In this document: piece by piece, positions 13,044-13,997 of the stretch
Numbering within the stretch: position 1 is the first letter of the stretch
How the letters are laid out: each line of letters begins with the position of its first letter
Origin: an uncultured Holophagaceae bacterium
Lineage (GTDB): Bacteria > Acidobacteriota > Holophagae > Holophagales > Holophagaceae
Reading direction: 5' to 3'
DNA: 13,997 nucleotides
NCBI GenBank assembly: GCA_903876615.1
Contig: CAIRAS010000488.1
Location: 1 to 13,997, forward strand
Position numbers and translations under genes: made by a program
Notes under the pieces: generated by a model
Database searches by the model: none
Told to the model about the DNA's origin: nothing
The model's input: the letters and a program-made list of their open reading frames with translations, nothing else

Positions 13044-13764
13044 GGGTGCGCTCCCACAGGAACTCGGCGATGTGCTGGACGCGAAGCGGGCTCCGCTTGG
13101 CCTCCAGAGTGCCGTTCACGTTGAGGAGGCAGCCGCCGTCCGTGGACAGCAGCACGGATGCGCCCGTGGCTTCCGCATCCGCGGCCTTGTCGCAGGACAT
13201 GGCGCCCGAGATCTCGGGCTGGCGCACGGAGAAGGTGCCACCAAAGCCGCAGCACTCGTGCTCCCGGGTCAGGGGCGCCAGTTCCACGTGGGCCAGCTGG
13301 CCCAGCAGAGCCTGGGGCTGACCCTTCAGGCCCAGGTCCCGAACGGCGTGACAGGAGCTGTGCCAGGTCACCTTCACGGGCTCGCCCAGGTCCTTGAGCT
13401 GCACCTGCAGCACGTCCACCAGGAACTGGGTGAGCTCGTAGACCCGGCCGCTGAAGGCCCGCACCTGCGCCTCGTCCGGCTGCCCGTGGAAGAGCTCCGG
13501 GTAGTGGTTCTTCATCATCCCCGCGCAGCTGCCCGAGGGCAGGATCACCGGCAGGTCCCGGGGGAACAGGGCCACCTGAGCGCGGGCCACGTCCCGGGCC
13601 TCCTCCCAGTAGCCACAGTTGAAGGCGGGCTGGCCGCAGCAGGTCTGCCCGTCCGGAAAGAGCACCTTCACTCCGGCCTCGCGCAGGAGCTGGATGCCAG
13701 CCATGCCCGCGTCCGGGAAGAAGAGATCCACCAGACAGGTGCCGTAGAAATACACCTCTCGCAC
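13033..13764 (-). CDS. lutA: Lactate utilization protein A (CCG-domain iron-sulfur protein)
   Basis: LutA is the CCG-domain subunit of the lactate-oxidising LutABC complex. The 243-residue protein has two cysteine-rich repeats: TCCGQPAFNCG with C42-C43, and ECCGFGGTF with C171-C172. Each is paired with a second cysteine element (GSCAGM; TDGGCLLNVNG). HSSCH provides a further conserved His/Cys site. The family start MxEVYFYGTCLVD is intact. The initiation codon is GTG (13764), supported by GAGGAG about 8 bases upstream. It opens the lutABC run, 40 bases after the next gene upstream. That gap holds a weak 6-bp inverted repeat (CTCAGA/TCTGAG, 13775-13800) of unknown significance. Confidence 0.96.
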   Translation of the reverse strand: MREVYFYGTCLVDLFFPDAGMAGIQLLREAGVKVLFPDGQTCCGQPAFNCGYWEEARDVARAQVALFPRDLPVILPSGSCAGMMKNHYPELFHGQPDEAQVRAFSGRVYELTQFLVDVLQVQLKDLGEPVKVTWHSSCHAVRDLGLKGQPQALLGQLAHVELAPLTREHECCGFGGTFSVRQPEISGAMSCDKAADAEATGASVLLSTDGGCLLNVNGTLEAKRSPLRVQHIAEFLWERTHAR

Positions 13765-13804
13765 GCTGTGACTCCTCAGAAGCCCATAGGGTCCTCTGAG
13801 AAGC

Positions 13805-13997
13805 CTACTCGAAACGGTCCTCGAGGCGCTCGGCGGTGTGCTCGACCTGGATGGGGGAGCCGTCCTTGTCGAGGCCGCCGCGGATCTGCATGACGCAGCC
13901 GGGGCAGTCCATGACCACCTTGTCGGCGCCGGTGTCCTTGATGTTCTTGAGCTTGCGCTCCAGGATCGGGGCCGAGATCTCGGGCAGCTTCAGGGAG
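13805..13997 (-). CDS. CCG-domain iron-sulfur subunit of a FAD-linked lactate/glycolate oxidase, C-terminal part
   Basis: The 63 residues before the TAG stop (SLKLPEISAPILERKLKNIK, then TGADKVVMDCPGCVMQIRGG, then VEHTAERLEDRF) match the end of the second CCG domain found in GlcF and similar (Fe-S)-binding oxidoreductase subunits. CPGC is the terminal cysteine pair of that domain and the histidine before the final helix is typical. The rest lies outside the window. These proteins partner a FAD subunit (GlcD or D-lactate dehydrogenase) and pass electrons to the membrane. Next to lutABC, a D-lactate dehydrogenase partner is the most likely. A heterodisulfide-reductase-like protein is the alternative. 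Confidence 0.8.
   Translation of the reverse strand, partial: SLKLPEISAPILERKLKNIKDTGADKVVMDCPGCVMQIRGGLDKDGSPIQVEHTAERLEDRFE

Noticed and set aside
11322..13124. Plus-strand open frame of 600 codons opposite lutC and lutB
   Set aside because: It is antisense to two genes with intact cofactor motifs and has a low-complexity composition.

Overview
This is a GC-rich (about 70% by eye), densely coding bacterial window. A compact trpGDCFBA operon, a bacillithiol-type glycosyltransferase (BshA), a FadL-type outer-membrane porin, LutABC lactate oxidation genes and a YggT-DivIVA pair fit a Gram-negative member of the Acidobacteriota, possibly a Holophaga/Geothrix relative. That placement is an inference from gene content and protein style, not from a search.

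Layout. Positions 1-4669 (+) hold the 3' end of trpG followed by trpD, trpC, trpF, trpB and trpA. The first four junctions (G/D, D/C, C/F, F/B) are 4-base stop/start overlaps and the B/A gap is one base, so translational coupling is likely. A candidate promoter at 4711-4738 then serves a FadL/OmpP1-like porin (4815-6314, +). A symmetrical terminator (6334-6364) separates it from a convergent minus-strand group: yggT (8479-8222), divIVA (8184-7660) and a thiolase (7591-6419). bshA (8530-9636, +) diverges from yggT.

Positions 9637-10841 hold no recognisable intact gene of known family. They contain a GC-rich hairpin, the remains of a coding frame, one small unidentified ORF (10054-10269) and a mosaic of repeats. 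The mosaic has two 96-bp copies of a structured repeat, two 60-bp copies of a second unit, and two 39-bp copies of a block ending in a tRNA T-arm sequence. It ends in a 21-bp perfect hairpin that overlaps the CCA end of a minus-strand tRNA-CAU gene (10918-10842).

Positions 10955-13997 (-) hold lutC, lutB and lutA, with overlapping ends, behind the C-terminus of another CCG-domain iron-sulfur protein related to the GlcF/D-lactate dehydrogenase subunit. This looks like one lactate (or glycolate) oxidation operon that starts outside the window.

Working together: the first third makes tryptophan from anthranilate; the last quarter feeds electrons from lactate into the respiratory chain; the porin and thiolase could take part in uptake and turnover of hydrophobic or acyl compounds, although nothing in the sequence ties them to one pathway. 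The observations most worth following up are the tRNA-linked repeat mosaic and a TrpF that has lost several family motifs, including the usual general-acid aspartate.
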